NCBI RefSeq assembly: GCF_013389665.1
Contig: NZ_CP058316.1
Coordinates: forward strand, 2,542,001 to 2,606,000
Reading direction: 5' to 3'
Length of the DNA: 64,000 nucleotides
Source: Microbacterium oleivorans
Lineage (GTDB): Bacteria > Actinomycetota > Actinomycetes > Actinomycetales > Microbacteriaceae
Below the pieces are notes generated by a model. The model searched no databases and was not told where the DNA came from. It was given only the letters and a program-made list of their open reading frames with translations. The translations under genes were made by a program, and so were the position numbers. Below, piece by piece: positions 52,082 to 60,378 of this stretch. Position 1 is the stretch's first letter, and the number at the start of each line of letters is the position of its first letter.

Positions 52082-53473
52082 GTGAGCGCATACGTTTCGG
52101 CGTTCGAGCTGTTCTCCGTCGGCGTAGGACCCTCGAGCTCCCACACGGTCGGACCGCTTCGCGCGGCCCGGGTTTTCGTCGAGCGGCTGCGGGAGGCGCG
52201 GGTGCTGCCGTCGGTGGCGCGGGTCGGCTGCGTGCTGTACGGCTCTCTCGGGGCGACCGGCATCGGTCATGGCACCCCTGACGCCGTCGTCGCGGGATGG
52301 CAGGGGTACGCACCCGAGACGGTGCCCCCCGGCAACGTGCGCGGAGCGTGGTCGGGGTGGCTCGACGGTGCGGCGCTGTTGCTGGACGGGACGCACCCCG
52401 TCGCCTTCTCTCGCGGTGACGTGGTGTTCGAACCTCGCACGCGGCTGCCGCAGCATCCGAACGCGATGAGGATGACGGCGTGGGATGCCGCGGGCGCCGT
52501 CGTCTCGGCCGAGACCTTCTACTCGGTGGGCGGCGGCTTCATCCGCCGCGACGGAGACGATGAGGGCGGCCGTGAGCCGACGCGATGGCCCTACCGCTTC
52601 ACCAGCGCGGCGGAGCTCCTGGAGCTGTGCGACCGTGATGGGCTCTCGATCGCGGGCCTGGCCCGGCGCAACGAGGAGGCGTTGCGTCCCGAGGGGGAGG
52701 TCGCGGCGGGGCTCGATGCGATCTGGGCGGCGATGACCGAGTGCGTCGAGGCGGGGCTCCGAGCCGACGGGACGCTTCCCGGGATGCTTCGGGTGCGGCG
52801 TCGCGCGGGCGCCATGCGTGCGCAGCTCGAGGCCGCCGAGTCGGCGGGCGGGCGCGAGCTGCCGGGGGAGTGGCTCGGTGCCTTCGCGCTCGCCGTCAAC
52901 GAGGAGAACGCCTCCGGCGGCCGGGTCGTGACGGCGCCGACGAACGGGGCGGCGGGGATCCTGCCGGCGGTCGCGATGTACTGGTGGCGGTTCGCCGCTG
53001 AGTCGCTGCTCGCGCCGGAGGATCTCGACAGGCGACGTGGCATTCGGCGGTTCCTCCTCACGGCGACCGCGCTCGGCTCGCTCTTCAAGGCCAACGCCTC
53101 GATCTCGGGCGCCGAGGGCGGTTGTCAGGCCGAGGTGGGGTCGGCTTGTGCGATGGCGGCCGGCGGCCTCACCGCGGTGATGGGCGGCGACAACGCGCAG
53201 ATCGAGAACGCGGCCGAGATCGCGATGGAGCATCATCTCGGCCTGACCTGCGACCCGGTGGGCGGGTTGGTGCAGATCCCGTGCATCGAACGGAACGCGA
53301 TCGCAGCGTCGACCGCGGTGACCGCGGCACGGTTGGCTCTGCGCGGTGACGGCACGCATTACGTCTCGCTGGACGCCGTCGTCGAGACGATGCGTCAGAC
53401 CGGCATCGACATGTCGCACAAGTACAAGGAGACGAGCGAGGGCGGTCTCGCCGTCAACGTCGTGGAGTGCTGA
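52082..53473 (+). CDS. sdaA: L-serine ammonia-lyase (iron-sulfur dependent)
   Basis: A 463-aa single-chain enzyme deaminating L-serine to pyruvate. The beta domain starts AFELFSVGVGPSSSHTVGPLRAA. The alpha domain holds GGRVVTAPTNGAAGILPAV and the cluster Cys residues in GGCQAEVGSACAMAAGG and LTCDPVGGLVQIPCIERN. It is full length and the family match is clear. The start is set by a leaderless -10. Serine removal near sulfur genes may be linked to cysteine supply, though the distance is 30 kb. Confidence 0.96.
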   Translation: MSAYVSAFELFSVGVGPSSSHTVGPLRAARVFVERLREARVLPSVARVGCVLYGSLGATGIGHGTPDAVVAGWQGYAPETVPPGNVRGAWSGWLDGAALLLDGTHPVAFSRGDVVFEPRTRLPQHPNAMRMTAWDAAGAVVSAETFYSVGGGFIRRDGDDEGGREPTRWPYRFTSAAELLELCDRDGLSIAGLARRNEEALRPEGEVAAGLDAIWAAMTECVEAGLRADGTLPGMLRVRRRAGAMRAQLEAAESAGGRELPGEWLGAFALAVNEENASGGRVVTAPTNGAAGILPAVAMYWWRFAAESLLAPEDLDRRRGIRRFLLTATALGSLFKANASISGAEGGCQAEVGSACAMAAGGLTAVMGGDNAQIENAAEIAMEHHLGLTCDPVGGLVQIPCIERNAIAASTAVTAARLALRGDGTHYVSLDAVVETMRQTGIDMSHKYKETSEGGLAVNVVEC

Positions 53474-53502
53474 TCGGGCGTCCGTTCGCCCTGCGAGAAC
53501 CA

Positions 53503-53529
53503 TTGGCACTCGCAGGGGCAGAGTGCTAA
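53503..53529. promoter_or_regulatory. CIRCE-like element (HrcA site)
   Basis: TTGGCACTC (53503-53511), 9 nt, GAGTGCTAA (53521-53529). This is the CIRCE layout TTAGCACTC-N9-GAGTGCTAA with one mismatch. It lies upstream of the hsp20 gene and would bind HrcA. Confidence 0.8.
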
Positions 53530-53539
53530 TCTGGACGCA

Positions 53540-53560
53540 GTTGAGCCGACACGACTCAAC
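53540..53560. promoter_or_regulatory. HAIR-like element (HspR site)
   Basis: GTTGAGC-N7-ACTCAAC matches the HspR box CTTGAGT-N7-ACTCAAG at 11 of 14 arm positions with exact 7-7-7 spacing. It starts 10 bp after the CIRCE-like element. Confidence 0.65.
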
Positions 53561-53603
53561 TTCGGAAGATCTCAACACAGACACTCAGAGAAGGGAAAGA
53601 TCG

Positions 53604-54029
53604 ATGGCCACCTATGACCCGTTCCGCGACCTCGACCGCATTGCCTCGAGCCTTTTCGACACGCGCCGCGGCCCGCGCCGGATGCCCATGGACCTCTACC
53701 GCGACGGCGACCACTACGTGATGACCGCCGACCTCCCGGGCATCGACCCGGGGTCGGTCGACATCGACGTGGACGGTCAGCTGCTGACGGTCCGCGCCGA
53801 GCGCACGCTCGCCAGCGGAGAGGGCGTCACCTGGATCACTCGCGAACGCGAGGCGGCCAGCTTCCTGCGGCAGCTCAACCTCGGCCAGGGCGTCGACACC
53901 GATGGCATCGCCGCCACGTACAACAACGGCGTGCTGACCGTGACCATCCCGGTCAGCGAGAAGGCGAAGCCGCGGAAGGTGCAGGTCTCGACCGACGCGC
54001 CCGCTCCGGTCGTTCCGATCGAGAACTGA
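53604..54029 (+). CDS. Hsp20/alpha-crystallin family small heat shock protein
   Basis: A 141-aa chaperone. The alpha-crystallin domain is at residues about 33-130 (LYRDGDHYVMTADLPGIDPGSVDIDVDG; LRQLNLGQGVDTDGIAATYNNGVLTVTIP) and the short C-terminal tail has a VVPIE-type IXI-like motif. It holds unfolded proteins until refolded by Hsp70. GAAGGGAAAG precedes ATG 53604. Both a CIRCE-like and a HAIR-like site are in front, so heat induction by HrcA and HspR release is expected. Confidence 0.96.
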   Translation: MATYDPFRDLDRIASSLFDTRRGPRRMPMDLYRDGDHYVMTADLPGIDPGSVDIDVDGQLLTVRAERTLASGEGVTWITREREAASFLRQLNLGQGVDTDGIAATYNNGVLTVTIPVSEKAKPRKVQVSTDAPAPVVPIEN

Positions 54030-54065
54030 CCTCGGCCCGACCGCCTCGGCCCCGCGCCGATATCC

Positions 54066-54101
54066 GATGGCCGCAGTCCCCGCACGGGGGCTGCGGCCAT
54101 C
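54066..54101. terminator. Hairpin after hsp20
   Basis: GATGGCCGCAG (54066-54076) and CTGCGGCCATC (54091-54101) form a perfect 11-bp stem extended by CCCC/GGGG. It lies between hsp20 and the convergent HNH gene. Confidence 0.75.
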
Positions 54102-54167
54102 GTCGTTCTGGGTCGTCTCGCGCCGGAGGGACATGAGCGGGTGCCGCGTCAGAAGGGCGGCGGCGTG

Positions 54168-55640
54168 TCAGAAGGGTGGCGGCGGGTCGGGTGGCGCGCC
54201 GGTGCCCCGGACGGGCGGCCCGGGTGGGCCGGGTGGTGCGGGTGGTGGTGTGGCGAGTTCTGGTGTGAAGCAGACGGCGGGGATGGGGATGTCTTCTCGG
54301 TAGACCCTGCCGTGGGGTGAGGTCCACACGAGCACTCCGCCGCCGGCCTGTTCCACCCGCCAGCTGGTGAATTGCTTCATGGAGTGGTGTCGTTGGCAGA
54401 GGTGGGCGAGGTTGTAGATGTGGGTGTGGCCGCCGGTGGCGTGGTCGATGGTGTGGTCGATTTCGCAGCGGATCGCGGCTCTGCGGCAGCCGGGGAACCG
54501 GCAGTGCTGGTCGCGGGTCTGCAGCAGCCGCCGCATCGCGGGGAGGGGCCGGTAGGAGTCGGTTTCGACCGGTGTGCGGGTGATCGGGTCGATGAACATC
54601 CGGTCCCACGTCGCCGTCTGTGAGGCGAGTTCCCGGACCGTGTCGGCGTCGATGAGTCCGGTGCCGGTCGCTTCGGCGGGGTGTTCGTCGTTTCCGGTGA
54701 GGGTGTCTGAGGTGATCACGACCTGCACTTTCGCGCGGATCGCCCCGAGGGCACCACGCCCGTCCACGCCCACCGTCGGGTCGATGACGGGTGCACCGCC
54801 GAGGACGAGGTCCGAGAGAACATCCGCGCGAAGCTGATCCATCGTCCGGGCATCAGGGGTAGGGGCAGCGGCACCGGCATCTCGTTCGGCATCTACTCCG
54901 AAAGCGGCGCCGGCGCCGTCCACCGCGCCCGCGCCATCCACCGCGACCGCGCCAGCGCCCGCGGCATCCACCGCCACAGCATCCGCCCGGGCGTCCTTCA
55001 CGGACTGCGCCATCTGCGTCAACCGGTCGTAGATCCCCGCCGCGATCACCATCGGCACCGTCGCCGAAAGGTCGGCCATCCCATCCACCCCCGGCGACAA
55101 CCGCACGCACCGCCCGGCCGCGGCCTCCCGGTGACGCTCGCTGAACGACCGCGGGTGCATCCGCTCCGCCAGGTTCTGCAACGCCCCGGCCACCCGCGTC
55201 GCGATATCGCGTTGACACACGGCCACTGCGGCGGCGTCGAACTCCGGCCGCACCTCCTCCGGCACCACCCGCCCGACCTTCACGACAACGTCCACGTGTT
55301 CCCGGGTGACGAGGCGCTGCTCCCAGGCCGCGAACATCGCGGGGTAGTCGTCGACCACCGTCATCGCGTGGTCGATGTCGGCCTGCACCCGCCGGTCACC
55401 GCGCCGCGCGATTCCTGCCGCCTCAGCCGCGACCGACCGCAACTCCATATCCGACGCCATCCCGCGCACCCCACCGCGGTGCGCCTCACGCAACGCCGAC
55501 CGCCCGAGGTCTGCCAAGGCCCGCACCGCGGCGATCTCACCGGCGTGCACGAGCGCGAGGGCATCCACGAAGCCGGCGATCGCGACGGCATGCGGCGAGC
55601 CGACGGCGACCTCGCCGCTGTCGCCGTCGTTCGTCTGCAT
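54168..55640 (-). CDS. HNH endonuclease/DUF222 family protein
   Basis: A 490-aa protein with an N-terminal DUF222 helical domain (about 15-360) and a C-terminal HNH nuclease motif (CRFPGCRRAAIRCEIDHTIDHATGG ... NLAHLCQRHHSMKQ), as in the mycobacterial 13E12 repeat family. Residues about 215-255 are an Ala/Gly/Asp/Val low-complexity tract (AVDGAGAVDGAGAAFG). The tail is Pro-rich. The 19 bp around the stop codon are duplicated just outside the gene. The family is multi-copy in actinobacteria, and its role is not settled. ATG 55640 is chosen; no strong ribosome site. Confidence 0.88.
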   Translation of the reverse strand: MQTNDGDSGEVAVGSPHAVAIAGFVDALALVHAGEIAAVRALADLGRSALREAHRGGVRGMASDMELRSVAAEAAGIARRGDRRVQADIDHAMTVVDDYPAMFAAWEQRLVTREHVDVVVKVGRVVPEEVRPEFDAAAVAVCQRDIATRVAGALQNLAERMHPRSFSERHREAAAGRCVRLSPGVDGMADLSATVPMVIAAGIYDRLTQMAQSVKDARADAVAVDAAGAGAVAVDGAGAVDGAGAAFGVDAERDAGAAAPTPDARTMDQLRADVLSDLVLGGAPVIDPTVGVDGRGALGAIRAKVQVVITSDTLTGNDEHPAEATGTGLIDADTVRELASQTATWDRMFIDPITRTPVETDSYRPLPAMRRLLQTRDQHCRFPGCRRAAIRCEIDHTIDHATGGHTHIYNLAHLCQRHHSMKQFTSWRVEQAGGGVLVWTSPHGRVYREDIPIPAVCFTPELATPPPAPPGPPGPPVRGTGAPPDPPPPF

Positions 55641-55869
55641 GTTCCTATTCTGACGCTGGGGTACGACATAGATATAGAACAAAATAGCCACCGAGAACAA
55701 CTCGACGGGACGGCTGACAGAGGAGGAAGGAATGCCCTACCTCGTCGACGCCGTTCCGGAGGCGAGCGCTGCACCGGGATGGTCGATCGTGTAACGAGTT
55801 TGTAAACATCGCTAGCAAACCTGTCGACCCGTCTTGCTGCGGGCGGGTTCGTAAGGTCTACTAACAAAC
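55641..55869 (+). promoter_or_regulatory. Control region of ROK-regulator gene
   Basis: TTGCTG (55834-55839) and TACTAA (55859-55864) are 19 nt apart, with the ATG 5 nt after. Half-sites GTTTGT (55799 region) and CAAAC (about 55816-55820), plus ACAAAC next to the start, may bind the ROK repressor. The far left of the segment (55641-55790) holds nothing I can identify. Confidence 0.4.
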
Positions 55870-57018
55870 ATGACGAGAACCGAGGCGGACGCACCGCGAC
55901 GCACCACGCGCACGCGGCGACCGGGGGCCAAGATCCTCCCCGAGCACGCCCGTGCGCACAACCGCGCGCTCGTGCTGCAGAGCCTCTTCCACGGGGGAGC
56001 GATGAGTCGTGCCGACCTCGCTCGGCAGACGGCGCTCACCCGCGTGACGATCTCCGACCTGGTGTCCGAGCTGATCGCCGACGGGTTCGTCGCCGAACGT
56101 GGCGTCCGCGAGGCTGCGGGTCCGGGCAAGCCGGCCATCCTCATCGACCTCGCCCGTGACGGCCACCGCATCGTCGGCCTCGATCTGTCGGGGAGTGCGA
56201 CCTTCACCGGGGCCGTACTGACTCTCGACGGAGAGATCGTCGCCCGTCACGACGTCGCGGTGCCGGCGGACCGTCGCGACATCCTCGCGGCTGTCGTCGG
56301 ACTCGCCCGGACGCTCGTCGCCGACGCGCACGCGCCGGTCCTGGGCATCGGGGTGGGCACGCCCGGCGTGGTCGACGATGCGGGTGTGGTCCTGGCGGCG
56401 CCGGGCCTCGGCTGGGACCACCTCGATCTCGGCACCGTCCTGGGGGAGGCCATCGGCGTGCCGGTTCTGGTCGCCAACGACGCCAACGCCGCCGTGCTCG
56501 CCGAGCACACGTTCGGCGGCGCGGGCGACGACATCATCCTGGTCAAGGTCGGCCGTGGTGTCGGTGCAGGGCTGCTCACCGGCGGCGAGCCGTTGCGCGG
56601 GGCCCGGTCGGCCGCGGGCGAGATCGGTCACGTGACGGTCGGAACCGACGGCGGGCCGGCCTGCGCGTGCGGGAAGATCGGATGCCTCGAGGCCTGGCTC
56701 TCGATCCCGTCGCTGTCGTCGCGTCTCGACGCAGCCGACGCCACCGAGCGCGAGGGCCTGCTGCGCGACGCCGGGGAGCGCCTCGGCATCGCCCTCGCGC
56801 CGATCGTCGGCGCACTCGATCTGTCGGAGATCATCCTCTCCGGCCCCTCGGAACTTCTCGACGGCACGCTCGCCAGCGCCGCCGCCGAGACGGTGCGCAC
56901 CCGCACGCTCGCGACGTTCCACGACGAGCTGCAGGTGCGGATGACGGAGCAAGGCCAGGACATCGTCCTGCGCGGGGCTGCCGTCATGGTCCTGTCGGGA
57001 CGCCTCGGCGTCTCCTGA
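55870..57018 (+). CDS. ROK family transcriptional regulator (NagC/XylR-like)
   Basis: A 382-aa regulator with an N-terminal winged helix (LFHGGAMSRADLARQTALTRVTISDLVSEL) at residues about 38-70 and a ROK sugar-binding domain. The zinc motif is present as CACGKIGCLEAW, and the ATP loop is weaker, as usual for ROK repressors. The basic Arg-rich start (RRTTRTRRPG) is a normal leader. It precedes an ABC importer and a ROK kinase on the same strand and probably controls them in response to the imported sugar. The 3' flank carries five copies of an 8-bp repeat. Confidence 0.93.
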   Translation: MTRTEADAPRRTTRTRRPGAKILPEHARAHNRALVLQSLFHGGAMSRADLARQTALTRVTISDLVSELIADGFVAERGVREAAGPGKPAILIDLARDGHRIVGLDLSGSATFTGAVLTLDGEIVARHDVAVPADRRDILAAVVGLARTLVADAHAPVLGIGVGTPGVVDDAGVVLAAPGLGWDHLDLGTVLGEAIGVPVLVANDANAAVLAEHTFGGAGDDIILVKVGRGVGAGLLTGGEPLRGARSAAGEIGHVTVGTDGGPACACGKIGCLEAWLSIPSLSSRLDAADATEREGLLRDAGERLGIALAPIVGALDLSEIILSGPSELLDGTLASAAAETVRTRTLATFHDELQVRMTEQGQDIVLRGAAVMVLSGRLGVS

Positions 57019-57021
57019 CGA

Positions 57022-57061
57022 AGCTCCACAGCTCCACAGCTCCACAGCTCCACAGCTCCAC
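57022..57061 (+). repeat. Five tandem copies of AGCTCCAC
   Basis: An exact 8-bp unit is repeated five times (40 bp) between the ROK regulator stop and the binding-protein gene, ending 59 bp before ATG 57120. Slippage here would change spacing in 8-bp steps. Confidence 0.9.
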
Positions 57062-57119
57062 CGCCCCATCTCGGACGAGCCATCCGACTCGTCGACACCC
57101 AGAGAAGAAGGAACCCACC

Positions 57120-58379
57120 ATGAAGAAGAGCCTCGGAGCACTGTCGCTCCTCGGTGTCTCCGCCATCCTGCTCGCCGGCTGCGCCAGCGACGGAGCCGGA
57201 CAGGCCGAGGAGACCGGCGACCTGACCGTCTGGCTGGTCGGCACCGACACCCCGCAGGACGCCCGCGACTACCTCAAAGAGACGTTCGAAGCCGAGAACG
57301 ACGGCTGGACACTCACGATCGAGGAGAAGACATGGGCCGACACCGCCGACAACTACGTCGCCGCCCTGTCGTCGAACGATGCTCCCGACCTCGTCGAGGT
57401 GGGCAACACCCAGTCACCCGGGTTCATCGCCCAGGGACTGTTCGCCGACCTCTCGGATCTCGAGGCCGACCTCGGCGGCGATGAGCTGCTGCAGAGCTTC
57501 GTCGAGCTCGGCTCCGAGGACGGCACGCTGTACGCGGCGCCCTACTACGCCGGGTCGCGCATCGTCTTCTACTCGCCGTCGTCGTACGCCGGCGCCGTGC
57601 CCGCGACGCTCGAGGAGTACGTCGCGGCGGGGATCGCGTCGACGACTCCGACGAAGTCGGGCATCTACGCGCCCGGCAAGGACTGGTACAACGCACTGCC
57701 CTACGTCTGGGCGAACGGCGGCGAGATCGCCACCCAGGACGGCGATACGTGGACGGGCGGGTTCTCGAGCGCCGGCGGCATCGCAGGGCTCGAGATGCTG
57801 CAGGACGTCTACGAGAGCGCCACGATCGCCCCGGCCGACGCGGACGAGACCGACCCGCAGGTGCCGTTCTGCGCCGGGGAGGTCGGGTTCCTCTCGGCAC
57901 CGGCGTGGGTGAAGTGGTCGATCCTCGCGCCGTCCGACGCCGACACGGCTCCCGGATGCCCCGAGACCGCCGGCGCGGATCTCCGCGCGTTCGCCCTGCC
58001 CGGGATGACCGCGGGCGAGGTCGCGCCCGTGTTCGCGGGAGGCTCGAACATCGCCGTCGCCGCCAAGTCGAACGCACCCGACAAAGCAGAGGCCGCCCTG
58101 CAGATCATCCTCTCGGAGGGCTACCAGAAGATCCTGGCCGAGAACGGGCTCATCCCCGCGCTCACCTCGTTCGCGCAGTACCTGCCCCACGACGAGATCA
58201 CGGCCGAGGCCGCCAAGGCGGTCGCGTCGTCCAAGGCCGTGCCCGCGAGCCCGAACTGGTCCGAGGTCGAGTCCTCCGGTGTCATCAAGGACGCGCTCGT
58301 GAAGATCGCCCAGGGCGGCGACGTCACGGCGATCGCGACCGAGCTCGACAGCCAGATCGAATCGATCCTCAACAAGTAG
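57120..58379 (+). CDS. ABC sugar transporter substrate-binding lipoprotein
   Basis: A 419-aa solute-binding protein with a signal peptide ending in LAGC (Cys at residue 21). The mature part (DLTVWLVGTDTPQDARDYL; DAPDLVEVGNTQSPGF) has the SBP_bac_1 fold. GAAGAAGGAA is upstream of the ATG. With the two permeases downstream it forms a CUT1-type importer. Its closeness to a ROK repressor, ROK kinase and nagA suggests amino sugars or chito-oligosaccharides, which is inference. Confidence 0.93.
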   Translation: MKKSLGALSLLGVSAILLAGCASDGAGQAEETGDLTVWLVGTDTPQDARDYLKETFEAENDGWTLTIEEKTWADTADNYVAALSSNDAPDLVEVGNTQSPGFIAQGLFADLSDLEADLGGDELLQSFVELGSEDGTLYAAPYYAGSRIVFYSPSSYAGAVPATLEEYVAAGIASTTPTKSGIYAPGKDWYNALPYVWANGGEIATQDGDTWTGGFSSAGGIAGLEMLQDVYESATIAPADADETDPQVPFCAGEVGFLSAPAWVKWSILAPSDADTAPGCPETAGADLRAFALPGMTAGEVAPVFAGGSNIAVAAKSNAPDKAEAALQIILSEGYQKILAENGLIPALTSFAQYLPHDEITAEAAKAVASSKAVPASPNWSEVESSGVIKDALVKIAQGGDVTAIATELDSQIESILNK

Positions 58380-58444
58380 CGGATCGTGCGGGGCGCGGGG
58401 TCATCACCCCGCGCCCCGCACGTCGACGCAGAGAGGGCAGGACG

Positions 58445-59416
58445 ATGACAGACGTCCTCACACGGGGCCCGCGGCAGGAGCGCCCCGTCGACCAGCACGC
58501 GCGGAGTGCTCGGGAGAGATCACGGCGGCGCCGTGACAACGGCGGGGCCCTGACGCTGCTCGGCCCCTCGCTGATCATCCTCGGGGTGATGGTGGGGTAC
58601 CCCGCGGTGCTGATGCTCGTGCAGTCCTTCACCGACTACTCCATCCGCAACAAGGTGCAGGGCACCCTTCCCGACCTCGTCGGGTTCGAGAACTACATCG
58701 AGGTCTTCACGCAGTCCGACTTCCCCGCCGTGCTCGTGCGCAGTCTCGGGCTGATGCTGACGATGACCGTGCTCATCGTCGGCCTCGGTGCGCTCGTCGC
58801 CGTCCTGATGACCCGGCTGCGTCGGGGCTGGCGGATCCTCGTCTCGCTCGGGCTGCTGCTGGCCTGGGCGATGCCGCCGCTGGCGGCCACCACGGTCTGG
58901 GGATGGATCTTCGACTCGCAGTACGGCGTGGTCAACTGGGCGCTCAACACCGTCACCGGCGGTTCCGCCTGGACGAATCACTCCTGGCTGGCCAATCCCT
59001 GGTCGTTCTTCCTGGTGCTCACCATCATCGTCGTCTGGCAGGGCGTGCCGTTCGCGGCCTTCACGCTCTACGCGGCTCTCGGGCAGGTTCCCGGCGAGGT
59101 GCTCGAAGCGGCATCCCTCGACGGCGCCGTCGGCTGGCAGCGGTTCCGGCTCGTGGTGTTCCCCTACCTCCGCAACGTGGTCACCGTCGTGGTGGTGCTG
59201 CAGGTCATCTGGAACCTCCGCATCTTCACGCAGGTCTACGCCCTGCAGCAGCGGGGCGGGCTCGTCTCCGAGACGAACGTGCTCGGCACCTACATCTTCC
59301 GGCAGGGTCCCGGCGAGTTCGGCGTCACCAGCGCGATCGGCGTGCTCATGGTGATCCTTCTGCTGACGCTCTCGTGGGGCTACATCCGCACCACTCTCAA
59401 GGAGGAGGAGCTGTGA
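58445..59416 (+). CDS. ABC sugar transporter permease (MalF-like)
   Basis: A 323-aa permease with an Arg-rich N terminus of about 35 residues and six helices (ALTLLGPSLIILGVMVGYPAVL first). The EAA loop reads EAASLDGAVGWQRFRLVVFP. It overlaps the second permease by 4 bp. No ATPase gene is nearby. Confidence 0.93.
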   Translation: MTDVLTRGPRQERPVDQHARSARERSRRRRDNGGALTLLGPSLIILGVMVGYPAVLMLVQSFTDYSIRNKVQGTLPDLVGFENYIEVFTQSDFPAVLVRSLGLMLTMTVLIVGLGALVAVLMTRLRRGWRILVSLGLLLAWAMPPLAATTVWGWIFDSQYGVVNWALNTVTGGSAWTNHSWLANPWSFFLVLTIIVVWQGVPFAAFTLYAALGQVPGEVLEAASLDGAVGWQRFRLVVFPYLRNVVTVVVVLQVIWNLRIFTQVYALQQRGGLVSETNVLGTYIFRQGPGEFGVTSAIGVLMVILLLTLSWGYIRTTLKEEEL

Positions 59417-60378
59417 GCGCTCAGGTCACCCCCGCCACCCAGCTCGGCACGGTCGGCGTCGACGAGGTCGTCGGAGAGGTGGGGCGCGCGAAGCGCCCAC
59501 GACCGGGCTCCCTCGCGGCGCGCCGACCGCCGCGTCGTCGGCTGGTCTCCCGCGCGTCGCTGAACCTCGCTGCGCTCGTGGTCTTCGTCTGCTCGGTGTT
59601 CCCGGTCTACTGGATGCTGAACATGTCGTTCACGCGAGGCGAGAGCATCATCAGCCGCACGCCCAGCTTCCTGCCCTTCGACTTCACCCTCGGCAACTAC
59701 GCCACAGCCTGGACGCGGGAGGCGGCACCCGGACAGACCGACTTCCTGCACGGACTCCTCTCATCGTCCCTCGTGACGGTGGGCGTCCTGGTCGTCACGC
59801 TCGTGCTCGCCTTCCTCGCGTCGATCGCCGTGGCCCGCATCCGGTTCCGGGGTCGCCGGACGTTCATCGTCGCGGTGCTCATCGTGCAGATGATCCCCGG
59901 CGAAGCGATGATGTTCACCATCTACGGCATGATCGACGACTGGCGCCTCATGAACACCCTCATCGGCCTCGGCATCGTCTACGTCGCCGCTGTCATCCCG
60001 TTCACGATCTGGACGCTGCGCGGCTTCGTGGCGGGCGTCCCCGTCGACCTCGAGGAGGCGGCCATGATCGACGGCTGCACGCGCACCCAGGCGTTCTGGA
60101 AGGTCACCTTCCCCCTGCTCGCGCCGGGACTCGTCGCGACCGGCATCTTCGCCTTCATCCAGTCCTGGAACGAGTTCACCATGGCCCTGCTGCTCATGCG
60201 CGGCTACAACCTCACCCTGCCGCCGTGGCTGCTGTCGTTCCAGTCCGCGACCGCCGCGACCAACTGGGGCGCGGTCATGGCGGCATCCACGCTCATCTCG
60301 ATCCCGGTGGTCGTCTTCTTCCTCATCGTGCAGGGGCGGATGTCGGGCGGGCTCGTCTCGGGAGCCGTGAAGGGGTGA
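59413..60378 (+). CDS. ABC sugar transporter permease (MalG-like)
   Basis: A 321-aa permease. The N terminus is longer than usual, with about 50 cytoplasmic residues, followed by ASLNLAALVVFVCSVFPVYWM as first helix. The EAA loop is EEAAMIDGCTRTQAFWKVTF. GTG start overlaps the MalF-like stop and its own stop overlaps the ROK kinase start, so all are in one operon. The ATPase is probably shared from elsewhere. Confidence 0.93.
   Translation: MSAQVTPATQLGTVGVDEVVGEVGRAKRPRPGSLAARRPPRRRLVSRASLNLAALVVFVCSVFPVYWMLNMSFTRGESIISRTPSFLPFDFTLGNYATAWTREAAPGQTDFLHGLLSSSLVTVGVLVVTLVLAFLASIAVARIRFRGRRTFIVAVLIVQMIPGEAMMFTIYGMIDDWRLMNTLIGLGIVYVAAVIPFTIWTLRGFVAGVPVDLEEAAMIDGCTRTQAFWKVTFPLLAPGLVATGIFAFIQSWNEFTMALLLMRGYNLTLPPWLLSFQSATAATNWGAVMAASTLISIPVVVFFLIVQGRMSGGLVSGAVKG

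Noticed and set aside
54890-55000. GC-rich repeats in the HNH gene as a CRISPR array
   Set aside because: The units are short, irregular and in frame, encoding an Ala/Gly/Asp tract; there are no spacers and no cas genes.
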